A stretch of 54,456 nt of DNA from positions 1-54,456 of the forward strand of contig JAJEAH010000049.1 of the NCBI GenBank assembly GCA_022824225.1, written 5' to 3'. The stretch is from Chloroflexota bacterium (GTDB lineage Bacteria > Chloroflexota > UBA11872 > VXOZ01). The notes under the pieces were generated by a model, which made no database searches, was not told the DNA's origin, and saw only the letters and a program-made list of their open reading frames with translations. The position numbers were made by a program, and so were the translations under genes. Positions 26,640-35,094 of the stretch are shown piece after piece (positions within the stretch are counted from its first letter, which is position 1; each line of letters opens with the position of its first letter).

Positions 26640-27347
26640 ATGCTTGAAATCGCTACCATTCGACTGCGTGACTATACCGGCGTCGTGCGGCGGCGCTTCT
26701 GGATTGTGCTTGTGCTGGCGGTCGCGGCTGCCCTATCAGCGTACTTCTATAGCAGTCGCCAACAACCCGTCTACCAAGCCGGCGTAAGCGTGCTTGTCAC
26801 CCCGAATGTTATCGACTACTGGACTATCCAGGCAGTGGAACGCCTGATGAACACGTACGTCGACCGGGTGAAGACATGGGAAGTGGCGCAGCGTGTCGTA
26901 GACGCAAAACAGCTCGACGTGCCACCTGGAAACGTCCTGAGCGGCCTGCGCATGGTTATCGTCCCGGCCAGCTACAAGGTCATCATCCAGTCCGAAAGCG
27001 CGTCGGCGGAACAAGCCGTCCACGTGGCCAATGGGTTTGCCGAGGAACTGGCGCGCCTCGCGGAATTGGAGGAGAGCAGCGGGCCGGGCGGCGACATATT
27101 CTTGCGCGCCCGGGTGCTCGACAGGGCGAGCAGCGCAGCGCAAATCAGTCCTCGGCCCCGCTTCAATGTGGCCGTAGCGCTGGTGTTGGGGGCGCTTGCC
27201 GGCGCGGTGCTGGCGTTGGCGCTTGAGTTTCTCGACGGCCGGCTCCGCCTGCGGGAAGAGGCCGAACTCTTGCTTGGCGCGCCGATCTTGGCGTGCATTC
27301 CTGCAGTGGGTAGGCCAGACGCCCAATCCGGCGACCGAACGAACTAA
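26640..27347 (+). CDS. Wzz-like polysaccharide chain-length protein (second of two)
   Basis: This 235-residue protein has the same plan as the gene before it: DYTGVVRRRFWIVLVLAVAAALSAYFY as first helix, VYQAGVSVLVTP strand, a helical periplasmic part with EQAVHVANGFAEELARLAELEE, the VLDRASSAAQISPRPRFNVAVALVLGALAGAVLALALEF second helix, and a tail EEAELLLGAPILACIPAVG. The Pro-rich segment before the second helix is typical of Wzz. The start at ATG 26640 lies 25 bp after the previous stop; the longer frame reads back into that gene. Two short tandem co-polymerases are unusual. Confidence 0.78.
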   Translation: MLEIATIRLRDYTGVVRRRFWIVLVLAVAAALSAYFYSSRQQPVYQAGVSVLVTPNVIDYWTIQAVERLMNTYVDRVKTWEVAQRVVDAKQLDVPPGNVLSGLRMVIVPASYKVIIQSESASAEQAVHVANGFAEELARLAELEESSGPGGDIFLRARVLDRASSAAQISPRPRFNVAVALVLGALAGAVLALALEFLDGRLRLREEAELLLGAPILACIPAVGRPDAQSGDRTN

Positions 27348-27362
27348 GTACTGTGCCCCGGC

Positions 27363-28043
27363 GTGATCGATGAGGCGATAGAATCTATGAGCGCACCTTC
27401 CGTACCACTCCCAACATTGCGCGCAGCCATGAGTCCCGCCGCGGAAGCGTTCCGGGCACTGCGTACGACGATTCGGTTTCAGGCGGAAGAACATGCGCAG
27501 AAGGCAGTACTGGTAACCAGCGCCGGCCCGCAAGAAGGCAAGAGCCTGGTTTGCGCTAATCTGGCCGTCGCGTTGGCGCAGATGGGTCTGCGCGTCGCAT
27601 TGCTCGATGCCAATCTGCGTACGCCCAGCCTCCATACCGCCTTCGACGTTACCCAGCAACCCGGACTGGCGGACTATCTGAGCAGTGGCGACGGCCCCCA
27701 CTTTCAAGAAGACTGCGGCGCCGCCGGGCTAAAACTGTTAACCGCGGGCAACATACCGGAGCACGCTCCCGAGCTTCTGGCGTCGCAACGCATGGCGGAC
27801 TTGATTGCCAAGCTGGCCAGCCGCAACGACCACGTACTCATCGATACGCCTTCACTCCTCATGGCAGCGGACGCTGCCTCCTTGGCCCGCTGGGTGGACG
27901 GCGTTCTGCTGGTAGTGCGCGCAAACCGGACCAAACGCGAGCACATCCGGCGCGCCAAGGCCATGCTGGCGCAAATCGATGCCCACCTGCTGGGCGTAGT
28001 CTTCAACGATGATCCCAATGCCAAGAATTCATTCGGCGCGTAG
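27363..28043 (+). CDS. CpsD/CapB-type BY-kinase-like ATPase lacking tyrosine tail
   Basis: This is a MinD/ParA-fold ATPase that in this position normally is the cytoplasmic tyrosine kinase partner of the Wzz proteins. The 226 residues carry AAEAFRALRTTIRFQ (activator-contact motif), Walker A GPQEGKS (55-61), Walker A' LLDANLRTP (80-88, Asn where BY-kinases have Asp) and Walker B HVLIDTPS (157-164). There is no C-terminal tyrosine cluster; the end is NDDPNAKNSFGA. GTG 27363 or ATG 27387 may start it. The 3' end overlaps the next gene by 35 bp. Confidence 0.82.
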   Translation: MIDEAIESMSAPSVPLPTLRAAMSPAAEAFRALRTTIRFQAEEHAQKAVLVTSAGPQEGKSLVCANLAVALAQMGLRVALLDANLRTPSLHTAFDVTQQPGLADYLSSGDGPHFQEDCGAAGLKLLTAGNIPEHAPELLASQRMADLIAKLASRNDHVLIDTPSLLMAADAASLARWVDGVLLVVRANRTKREHIRRAKAMLAQIDAHLLGVVFNDDPNAKNSFGA

Positions 28044-29256
28044 CGGCTTGCTGCTGCGCGTCGGCGGCGTCATCCTCACCCTCGCGCTCCTTTTTCCCTG
28101 TGGGACTCCGAGCCTGGCCGCGGCGAACGTGGGCGCTCCCACGGCGGACGAACACGTCAACCAAGCTTTCTTTAGCCAGGCAGCGGGTTACGGCGAGGGC
28201 TTTGGTTACGTCATCGCCGACATCGCCGACGGGCCCCAATTCTATACGACGTTCCAGGATTTGGGCGGCAACCGCGCGTTAGGCTATCCCCTGGCCGCCC
28301 CATTCGTCGATGAGGAAACCGGGGACATGTACTTGGTGCTGCAGCGCGCGGTATTGGTCTGGCACCGCTCCAGCCGCCAGGTATCCGTGGCCAACGTATT
28401 CGAGATCTTGGATAACGAGGGACTGGCCCAATGGCTGCTTGACCGCGGCATACCCGGAGCCATTCAAGATGACGGCGGCGCCACATTTCGCGAGTCGCGC
28501 GCTATTCGCCTTTCCTGGCTATCGAATCCTGACATTTACCAGAGCTTTCTGCAAAATCCTCTGCACCCGGGCAATCTGGAGTACTCCATCCTACTCTACG
28601 GCCTTCCCATGTCTCGGCCCGAGCGCACTGGGCCATTCATCGTCCAGCGCTTTCAACGGGCGGCATTTCAATACTGGGTTGAGAGCGTGCCCGGCCAGCC
28701 CGCACCCGGCACGGTAACGCAGGTATTTGCCGGCGACCTCTTCAAAGAAGCGAACCTCATTCCGTTGGACGCGTTCCGGCCGGAGCCGAATCCCTTCCAT
28801 AGGCCGAGCGACAAGCAGATCGCAGATGCCCGCGCCTTGCTTGCTACCCAGCCGGAAACCGCATACTTGGCGCCGCGACTGGACGGCGCAATCGTTGGGT
28901 ACGCGCCGGACCTGCTAGACATAGCCGCAGTGCGCGTAGGCACGTGGGTGCACATTTATCTTAACCCGGCATTGGCGGACGTGCGCTACGAGGCTGTGGC
29001 GGCCGTTCTTGCTCATTTGGCCACGTACTTGCACGCCCAGTCCCTCTCGCCCGTGCCTTTTGAACATACCCGCGCAACGTGCGAGCGGCTAATGACGGAC
29101 GGCTTACGCACGCAAGCGGCGCTATGGGAAGGCCTCTGGGGCCCCGAAGGAACCTACAACGCACAAGGCTATGAACAGATCCTGAATGGCTACGTAAGAG
29201 ATGCGCAGCGGTCGGCGAACTGGGCGGAACTGTTAGCGCAACTCCATTGCGCCTAG
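28009..29256 (+). CDS. Secreted protein with two GYP/FQRA-type repeats
   Basis: This 415-residue exported protein has no assignable enzyme activity. A signal peptide (SGLLLRVGGVILTLALLFPCGTPSLAA) precedes a mature part with two similar segments: GNRALGYPLAAPFVDEE then VLQRAVLVWHRSS (about 85-125), and GLPMSRPERTGPFIVQRFQRAAFQYW (about 200-225). These resemble repeats I associate with secreted Chloroflexota proteins. The C-terminal third has VGTWVHIYLNPALADVRYEAVAAVLAHLATYLHA. The ATG at 28009 overlaps the kinase-like gene; ATG 28018 is equally possible. As the last EPS-cluster gene it may act on or bind the polysaccharide. Confidence 0.75.
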   Translation: MIPMPRIHSARSGLLLRVGGVILTLALLFPCGTPSLAAANVGAPTADEHVNQAFFSQAAGYGEGFGYVIADIADGPQFYTTFQDLGGNRALGYPLAAPFVDEETGDMYLVLQRAVLVWHRSSRQVSVANVFEILDNEGLAQWLLDRGIPGAIQDDGGATFRESRAIRLSWLSNPDIYQSFLQNPLHPGNLEYSILLYGLPMSRPERTGPFIVQRFQRAAFQYWVESVPGQPAPGTVTQVFAGDLFKEANLIPLDAFRPEPNPFHRPSDKQIADARALLATQPETAYLAPRLDGAIVGYAPDLLDIAAVRVGTWVHIYLNPALADVRYEAVAAVLAHLATYLHAQSLSPVPFEHTRATCERLMTDGLRTQAALWEGLWGPEGTYNAQGYEQILNGYVRDAQRSANWAELLAQLHCA

Positions 29257-29268
29257 GGAGTATGCGGT

Positions 29269-30243
29269 ATGTGGCAAACCGTAGGGCACGACCGCGTGCG
29301 CCAGTATCTGGCGCGGGCCATTGCCCAGCAGTCTCTCAGCCACGCCGTGCTCTTTGCCGGGCCCCAGTCGATTGGCAAACGCACCCTCGCCCTGGACCTC
29401 GCGGCCGCCTTGCTCTGCGATGCTGAGCGGGGCGACCCGTGCTGGGAGTGCCGCCAGTGCGCGGCGGTGCAACGGCGGCAACATCCCGATCTGCACCTCG
29501 TCGAGATCGAGGAGGGGCGCAAGACAATTCGCATGGACCAGGTGGCTGCACTGCAGCGCGCCATCGCGCTGCGGCCCTATCAAGCCTCCCAACGCGTCTC
29601 CCTCATCTTCGATGCCCACCTGCTGCAACCTGAGGCGGGCCAACGCCTGCTCAAGACGCTCGAAGAGCCACCCGACCACAATACCCTGGCGCTTACGACA
29701 ACCAGCACGAGCCTATTGCCCCAGACTCTCGTGTCGCGATGCCAGGCGTGGCGACTGACCGCGCTGCCCATTTCGTTGGTGCGGTCTGTCCTCGGCGAAC
29801 GCGGCGTGCCGGCCCGCGAAGCGGCGTTCCTCGCCGCGGCAAGCTTGGGCCGCTTGGGGTGGGCCTTGCAGGCAAGCACGGAGCCGGAACTGCGCGAGCA
29901 GGAAGAGGCCATGGTGAGCGCGCTCATTGACATGCTACAGACCGACCGCGCCGCACGAATTGCGGCCGTGGAACGGCTGCTCGACGATGTCTCCGATCAT
30001 GAACGCTTGTTCGAACTGTGGAGCGAGTGGTGGCGGGCGCTCTTATTCCAGCAACTGGGCGTAACGGACAGCGCCGGTGAAGACACGCACGTCTTGGGCG
30101 GCGAACTCAGCTTTGACATTTCGCCCCAGGAAATCGTGCGCGCACTCCAGCGCATCGAAGAGACCCGCGAGTGGGTGCGCGCCAATGTGAATGCCCGGCT
30201 GGCGCTGGAAACGCTGGTTCTACACTTGCCGGAAGCATCTTGA
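29269..30243 (+). CDS. holB: DNA polymerase III subunit delta'
   Basis: This is the clamp-loader delta' subunit of the replicative polymerase. The 324 residues begin MWQTVGHDRVRQYLARAIAQQSLSHAVLFAG, with a degenerate P-loop GPQSIGKRT (31-39). A zinc module C50, C58, C61, C64 follows (CDAERGDPCWECRQC). Then come the helix region ALRPYQASQRVSLIFDAHLLQPEAGQRLLKTLEEPPDHNTLAL and SLLPQTLVSRCQ, all standard for delta'. It starts 12 bp after the secreted-protein gene, so it may share its transcript. The C-terminal collar domain is normal in length. Confidence 0.92.
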   Translation: MWQTVGHDRVRQYLARAIAQQSLSHAVLFAGPQSIGKRTLALDLAAALLCDAERGDPCWECRQCAAVQRRQHPDLHLVEIEEGRKTIRMDQVAALQRAIALRPYQASQRVSLIFDAHLLQPEAGQRLLKTLEEPPDHNTLALTTTSTSLLPQTLVSRCQAWRLTALPISLVRSVLGERGVPAREAAFLAAASLGRLGWALQASTEPELREQEEAMVSALIDMLQTDRAARIAAVERLLDDVSDHERLFELWSEWWRALLFQQLGVTDSAGEDTHVLGGELSFDISPQEIVRALQRIEETREWVRANVNARLALETLVLHLPEAS

Positions 30244-30269
30244 CGCGCAAAACTGAGCCGGGGAATGGG

Positions 30270-30278
30270 TGGTATACT
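30270..30278 (+). promoter_or_regulatory. Candidate extended -10 promoter for fmdB
   Basis: TGGTATACT is a TGn-extended -10 element about 115 bp before the fmdB start codon. The TTGACG at 30240-30245 is too far (27 bp) to be its -35. Confidence 0.3.
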
Positions 30279-30391
30279 TGGTAGTTAGTGTGTGGGCGCG
30301 TCCGGCGCGCCGTTTCTGCGCATATGAGGGGCGCGAGACTGAAGAGCTACGCTACGATTTGCGATCCGGATCCCGGAGGTGTGTGAGTTAA

Positions 30392-30709
30392 ATGCCGTTG
30401 TACGAATATGAATGCGACGACTGTAGCCATCGATTTGAGCGGCAGCAGCGCTTTAGCGACCCTCCGGTGACTAGCTGCCCAGAGTGCGCTGGCGCCGTGC
30501 ACAAGGTGTTTCATCCCGCGAGCGTCATCTTCAAAGGCAGCGGTTGGTACATCACCGACAATCGCAAGAACGAAGGCAAGAGCGAGAGCAACGGCAGCCC
30601 CAAGCCAAAGGAACCGGCTGCCAAGGATGGCCAGGCAGCCAAAGCGGCAGGTACCGCGGGCGAAAAGTCAGGTGGGGATGCAAAGTCCTCCTCATCGAAA
30701 AAGGACTAG
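30392..30709 (+). CDS. FmdB family zinc-ribbon protein
   Basis: This 105-residue protein starts MPLYEYECDDC, the FmdB/CxxC zinc-ribbon signature. Two knuckles are visible: CDDC (8-11) and CPEC (31-34). They are followed by AVHKVFHPASVIFKGSGWYITD, which is strongly conserved in the family. The last 45 residues are a basic Lys/Ala/Gly/Ser-rich tail of low complexity. The family is named after a putative regulator of formamidase, but its function is not known. GGAGGTG lies about 9 bp before the ATG. A strong hairpin terminator follows. Confidence 0.9.
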   Translation: MPLYEYECDDCSHRFERQQRFSDPPVTSCPECAGAVHKVFHPASVIFKGSGWYITDNRKNEGKSESNGSPKPKEPAAKDGQAAKAAGTAGEKSGGDAKSSSSKKD

Positions 30710-30773
30710 GCGGTAGGCGGAAGGCCTCGTTCGCTGCGTTCGTGGTTGCGCCAGACCGACGAGGTTCGCCGGA

Positions 30774-30813
30774 AAAGCAGAGCGGTCCGTAGGGGCCGTT
30801 CTGTTTTGCTTTC
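30774..30813 (+). terminator. Rho-independent terminator after fmdB, possibly bidirectional
   Basis: A 15-bp stem (AAAGCAGAGCGGTCC with GGGCCGTTCTGTTTT, containing a few G-T pairs) has a GTAG loop and is followed by GCTTTCTT. On the other strand the stem is followed by a short TTTT run, so it may also stop transcription of the MFS gene coming from the right. Confidence 0.72.
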
Positions 30814-30920
30814 TTGGCCCAGTTGGGCGTTAGAGCTTCACTCTCATGGCGCTGGCGCCGCCACAACCTGAGCCCGCGCGATTGCGTGCCCGCAGCCCCG
30901 CATGGGCCCTGGCACAACCG

Positions 30921-32111
30921 TCATGCCATCTTGGCAATCGGTTGTCCCCGCAGCCAATTGGCAAAGCCCGCCGACGCCAGGAACGCGACGCCAAAAGCGC
31001 CGAAGAGTAACTGCTCACTGCCGACGGTGGTGATGATGGCGGCTCCGGCCAAAATTGCGATGCCGACCCCCAGGTCACGCCACACGAACAGCGACGCGAT
31101 GGCCAAATGGCGATTGCTGAACGTCGTAAGGTCGCCGATCATGGCATTTGTCGCAACCGGCACGGTGCTATTGAGCAAACCCATGGCCAGCGCGGCGATA
31201 CTCATGGCAACCATACCGCCAAAGAGCGCCGGCAGCAGCAGTCCCACGCCGGCGAGGCCGAACGAGAGTATGAGCACGTGTTCACGGCCCAGCCAATCGG
31301 CAATGAAACCGCCGATATAGCTGCCAAAGATGCGGGTGATCCAATAACCGGCCGTGATGAGGGCCAGCGCGCCGTGCCCCTGGCCGCTGCCGATGATCTG
31401 GCTGAAACTCCCCAGAATCAACCCAAACGCGAGGGATGACAAGAAGAGAAACAACGCGGCCAGTCCGGTGCGGGGCACCGTCAGCACGCGAAAGATCGGC
31501 GCCAAGCGGGGCTTCACCCGCTTGGTGTGTTGATAGGGCAATAGGAGAAATATCGCTACGCCAAAGGCCGTGATGACTGCCGCCACCGGTGGGCCGAACT
31601 CCACGTTGGTTACGGTCATGAGAGCGCCTAAGAACAGCACGCCAATGGCTTGTCCGGCGGTGGTCGCGGTGTAGAGCAAGCCGCTGGCGCGCCCATAGTG
31701 CGTGTTCGCAGTAACGTCCAGAAGTTGCGTCGTACTGGAAATCCACATGGCGGCCGCGCCCCAGCCCCATAGGGCCGCGGCGATGAGCAACAATTCGAAG
31801 CGGTCCAAGACAAAGGCGCCAACGGCAAAGAGCGAATAGGTCGCCGCACCCAAGACCGTGCTCCAGTATTCGCCCAGGTAGTAGAGGGTGTACGCCACCA
31901 CTGCCCGCCAGACCAGGAACGAGATGTAGACTACCGCCAGCACGGTCGAAGCCTGGAATGCGTTTGTGACGCCCTTGTCCGTAAGATAGGGAATGAGAAA
32001 TTGCTGGAAGGCGCTGGCGCCCATGAAGACAAAGAAGAAGCCCAGGCTCAAGATGACTACGGCGCGCGGCATGCCGGCCGCGGGCCGTGCCAGGAAGCGA
32101 ATTGCTTTCAC
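30921..32111 (-). CDS. Major facilitator superfamily transporter
   Basis: This is a 396-residue integral membrane protein with about 12 helices in two halves, separated by a basic loop around residues 190-205 (LLPYQHTKRVKPRLAP). The start is read as GTG 32111; an ATG 39 bp inside (PRAVVILSLGFFFVFMGAS) is an alternative. Motifs that would name a substrate are absent; small polar Gly/Ala-rich helices and the segment GSYIGGFIADWLGREHVLILSFG resemble the MFS loop between helices 8 and 9. It sits 69 bp downstream of the phosphofructokinase gene. Confidence 0.83.
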   Translation of the reverse strand: MKAIRFLARPAAGMPRAVVILSLGFFFVFMGASAFQQFLIPYLTDKGVTNAFQASTVLAVVYISFLVWRAVVAYTLYYLGEYWSTVLGAATYSLFAVGAFVLDRFELLLIAAALWGWGAAAMWISSTTQLLDVTANTHYGRASGLLYTATTAGQAIGVLFLGALMTVTNVEFGPPVAAVITAFGVAIFLLLPYQHTKRVKPRLAPIFRVLTVPRTGLAALFLFLSSLAFGLILGSFSQIIGSGQGHGALALITAGYWITRIFGSYIGGFIADWLGREHVLILSFGLAGVGLLLPALFGGMVAMSIAALAMGLLNSTVPVATNAMIGDLTTFSNRHLAIASLFVWRDLGVGIAILAGAAIITTVGSEQLLFGAFGVAFLASAGFANWLRGQPIAKMA

Positions 32112-32180
32112 GGCGTGGTGGCGCTCCTCACAGGGGGACTCCGCCTGGGTGAAGGGCCGCCGGACGTTGCCGGGAAGCTG

Positions 32181-33407
32181 CTAGGCACTGGGGTGACTTT
32201 CCTCGACGCGTTTTGCCACGGTCGCGGCCCGGAAGCGCACGTAGTTGGGCAGGGGCTCACCCAGCAGCGGTCGCACGTAATCCAGATATGCCGGCGTGAC
32301 GAAGTTCCCGGCCCTATTGAGGAACGCATCGGGTAACGGGCGTTCCTTGCCAGCGACTTCGTCTACATCGATGAGACCCGTGGCAACGCGATAGGCGGGG
32401 CCCGGCGCCCGTTCCAGCGTTACCATCTTGCCCGTCTCACCGGCGGCGGCCGCGGCCACGGCGACTCCGCCCACCTGAAACGACTCTGCCAGATCCACGC
32501 TGGAGGCCAGTGAAATGCATGCGCGCTGCATCGTGCCGGGCTTGTCGGTGCGGCTCTTCAAGCCCAGTTCGGTCGCCACCAACTCCGATAGCATGCTGCT
32601 CACGCCGCCGAGCTGCCCTCTGCCGAAGGCGTCTTGGTCCACCGCTAGCTCCGACGCAAAGAGCAGACTGCCGTCGGGACGGCGCAGCCCTTCACACACG
32701 GCCACGAAGGCGTACCCGTATCGGTCAAACACATCCTGCACGTCCTGCAGGAACCGCTCCTTGGTGAGCGGCCGCTCGGGGACGTAGATGAGGTGCGGTG
32801 GATCGCTTTCTTCAGTCTTGGCCAGCGCGGTCGCGGCAGTAACCCAGCCGGTATTCCTGCCGAACGTCTCTAGGATCTTCACCTGGTCGTGGGAGCGCAG
32901 CGCCCACGAATCGGCGCCGCCGTCCATAGCCGCTAACGCCGCGAACCGCGCCACGCTCCCATAGCCCGGAGTATGGTCGGTGCCCCATAGGTCATTGTCG
33001 ATGGTCTTAGGTACGGCAATGGCCTGCAAGTCATAGCCGCTTTCGCGCGACCAGCGGTTAACCGACTGCACAGTGAGCGCGGAACCGTTGCCGCCAATGT
33101 AGATGAAGTAGCGCACGTCGTGGGCCCGCAGCACGTCCAAGGCACGCTCGGCATCGGCTTCAGCCAAGGCATAGCGGCATGAGCCAAGGGCGGCAGCGGG
33201 AGTCCGGCGCAGCGCGGCGCGAAGCCGGTCAGACGCGGCGCTGAGATCGATGAAACGCTCTTCCAGCAGGCCTTCGATGCCGTTGCACATGCCGTAGACG
33301 CGGTCAATGCCGGCAGTCTCTTGCGCCGCCTCCAGCACGCCTGCCAGCGTCGCGCTCAGCGTCGCCGTCGATCCACCCGATTGTCCGACAACCAGCGTGC
33401 CACTCAT
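32181..33407 (-). CDS. 6-phosphofructokinase, PPi-type-like with variant active site
   Basis: This enzyme phosphorylates fructose 6-phosphate. The 408 residues carry the phosphofructokinase fold: LVVGQSGGSTATLSATLAG at the N-terminus, YIGGNGSALTV (GGNGS at 105-109), VPKTIDND (133-139) and KILETFGRNTGW. Lys134 is the residue associated with pyrophosphate use, while Gly108 is the residue seen in ATP users (PPi enzymes have Asp), and Asn107 replaces the usual Mg-binding Asp. The phosphoryl donor is therefore ambiguous. The start at ATG 33407 has GCAGG 6 bp upstream. Confidence 0.85.
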   Translation of the reverse strand: MSGTLVVGQSGGSTATLSATLAGVLEAAQETAGIDRVYGMCNGIEGLLEERFIDLSAASDRLRAALRRTPAAALGSCRYALAEADAERALDVLRAHDVRYFIYIGGNGSALTVQSVNRWSRESGYDLQAIAVPKTIDNDLWGTDHTPGYGSVARFAALAAMDGGADSWALRSHDQVKILETFGRNTGWVTAATALAKTEESDPPHLIYVPERPLTKERFLQDVQDVFDRYGYAFVAVCEGLRRPDGSLLFASELAVDQDAFGRGQLGGVSSMLSELVATELGLKSRTDKPGTMQRACISLASSVDLAESFQVGGVAVAAAAAGETGKMVTLERAPGPAYRVATGLIDVDEVAGKERPLPDAFLNRAGNFVTPAYLDYVRPLLGEPLPNYVRFRAATVAKRVEESHPSA

Positions 33408-33753
33408 AGTGCCTGCACTGCGCTCATGGCCGAGCGGGGAAGAATCTTCACCAGTACCGGAAACCCATCTGCGCGGGCCGAGGACTTTTGCCGGTTGCCG
33501 GTAGTCGATTCCGGACCACCGCAACAATGGACCGGCGTCTCAAGGGCAAAACCGGCGCAGTTCTCACTGCATGCTACTGTCTGGACATGAGACCGTCAAT
33601 GGACGCCGGGCGCGCGGTCGCCGGCGGCGTTGCCGCCGGGCCGAGAGCCAACGCAAGACTCTCGCTATAATTGGGCAGTAGACGGCAAACGCGCACCGTC
33701 CCGGCCAATCGCGCCCCACATAATGGATATGCCTAGCGCAAGGGAGAGAATTG
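33408..33753. other. Divergent intergenic region pfk / SDR
   Basis: This 346-bp stretch contains a perfect GC-rich hairpin at 33621-33639 (CCGGCGGC/GCCGCCGG) and a TATAAT at 33666-33671 that could serve the SDR gene, though no -35 match is placed properly. No gene is recognised. Confidence 0.35.
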
Positions 33754-34524
33754 ATGAGACTGCAGGACAGAGTAGCCCTTATCACCGGCGCCGGCAGCGG
33801 CATTGGCGCCGCGGCGGCACGACGTTTCGCAGCGGAAGGGGCTGCCGTTGCCGTTGTTGACGTCAACAAGGCGGGAGCCGACGCCGTAGCCGCTGAAATA
33901 CAAGCGGCAGGCGGTAGGGCGCTCGCCCTCGCGGCGGACGTAGCGCAGGAAGACGACGTGCGCGCAATGGTCCGGGAAACGACTCACACTCTTGGCGCAC
34001 TACACATACTGGTGAACAACGCGGCGATCTTTGTGGACAAAGACGTTGAAAGCACCACCGAAGATGAGTGGGACCGCATCATGGACATCAACGTCAAGAG
34101 CCTGCTGTGGACCTGCAAGTACGCCCTGCCAGCGTTGAAAGCCACGAAGGGCGTGATTCTCAACGTTGCTTCGATGGTGGGCGTGCACGCGCAACCCAAC
34201 TCCATCGCCTATTGCACCTCGAAAGGCGCGGTCATCGCCTTTACGAAGGCGCTGGCGCTGGACTGCGCTCCCTATGGCATTCGCGCCAACACGTTGTGCC
34301 CGGCCAGCGTCACCACGCCGCTGATGGAAGGCTTCATCAACATGCAGCCCGATCCGGACGCCATGCGTGCGAGCGTAGCGGCGCGGCATCCCTTGGGCTA
34401 CATCTCATCGCCGGAAGAAATGGCCGACGCCGCGCTCTTCTTGGTCTCAGACGAGGCCTCGTTCGTTACCGGCACGGAACTCCATGCCGACGGCGGCGGC
34501 ACGCTGGGCTACAAGTCTGAGTAG
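33754..34524 (+). CDS. SDR family NAD(P)-dependent oxidoreductase
   Basis: This is a classical short-chain dehydrogenase/reductase of 256 residues. It has the nucleotide site TGAGSGIG (11-18), NNAA after strand 4, catalytic Ser in NVASMVG and YCTSK (Tyr-x3-Lys), and the C-terminal FVTGTELHADGGGTLGYKSE of classical SDRs. Asp in VVDVNKAG after strand 2 suggests NAD(H) preference. The ATG at 33754 follows AGGGAGAG by 6 bp. The substrate is unknown; similar proteins are annotated as 3-oxoacyl reductases or sugar and alcohol dehydrogenases. It is convergent with the MOSC gene. Confidence 0.9.
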   Translation: MRLQDRVALITGAGSGIGAAAARRFAAEGAAVAVVDVNKAGADAVAAEIQAAGGRALALAADVAQEDDVRAMVRETTHTLGALHILVNNAAIFVDKDVESTTEDEWDRIMDINVKSLLWTCKYALPALKATKGVILNVASMVGVHAQPNSIAYCTSKGAVIAFTKALALDCAPYGIRANTLCPASVTTPLMEGFINMQPDPDAMRASVAARHPLGYISSPEEMADAALFLVSDEASFVTGTELHADGGGTLGYKSE

Positions 34525-34616
34525 GAGATTCCGGCAAGTGCCGGTGGACTTAGACGCCGGTGACTTGCAGAGAAGCTGAAACTACTAGCGTGGCGATGTT
34601 GGAAGTTTCGCCGTGG

Positions 34617-35084
34617 CTAGGCCGGCACGACCTCCGCGCCTACGTCTATCGTACCTTCCGTCAAAATCTCGGCGCGCAGCCCGCCGCGATGCATGAGGTG
34701 GTTGATGATGTGGGTATGCCCGCTGGTCTCGGCCAGAGTTGCGCACGGCTCGCACAGCAGAATCCCCCGCAAGCGCACGTCGCCGACCATGAACTCTCGT
34801 TCCACCAAATGGTTTAGCGGCACGCCTGAAACCAGTACGTTGCGACGGGAATTCTGCGGGTCCAGCCGGTACCCGTTTTCACGCTCGACCGCATCGATGG
34901 ACTCGATCTCAATCAACGTAATCTCGCGATGGGGGCCTGGCCGGTCGGAGTAGGTGGCGTTGCCGGTAAAATAGCGGTCGCCTTCAATGCCCTTGCCCGG
35001 CACAACCCGCACTGCCTCATTCGCCACCATGGGCTCGCGCTTGGCGGGGGCCGTGTAGATGGCGAGCACCTTTCCTTGGAACAT
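34617..35084 (-). CDS. MOSC domain-containing protein
   Basis: This 155-residue protein consists of the MOSC domain, a beta-rich fold related to molybdenum cofactor sulfurase C-termini that carries sulfur on a conserved Cys. The motifs AVRVVPGKGIEGDRYF, the basic NSRRNVLVSGVPLNHLV, VGDVRLRGILLCEPC and LRAEILTEGTIDVGAEV are the family signature; Cys in LCEPC is the conserved cysteine. The start at 35084 has AAGGAG 7 bp upstream. It lies 10 bp downstream of the nucleoside hydrolase gene in the same direction. Confidence 0.88.
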   Translation of the reverse strand: MFQGKVLAIYTAPAKREPMVANEAVRVVPGKGIEGDRYFTGNATYSDRPGPHREITLIEIESIDAVERENGYRLDPQNSRRNVLVSGVPLNHLVEREFMVGDVRLRGILLCEPCATLAETSGHTHIINHLMHRGGLRAEILTEGTIDVGAEVVPA

Positions 35085-35094
35085 GCCTTTCTCC

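Noticed and set aside
26736-27707. Open frame of 323 codons opposite the second Wzz-like gene and the BY-kinase-like gene
   Set aside because: The sense-strand proteins have clear motifs; the antisense translation has none.
34531-34544. Hairpin CCGGCAAGTGCCGG between the convergent SDR and MOSC genes as terminator
   Set aside because: The stem is only five pairs and no U-rich tract follows on either strand.
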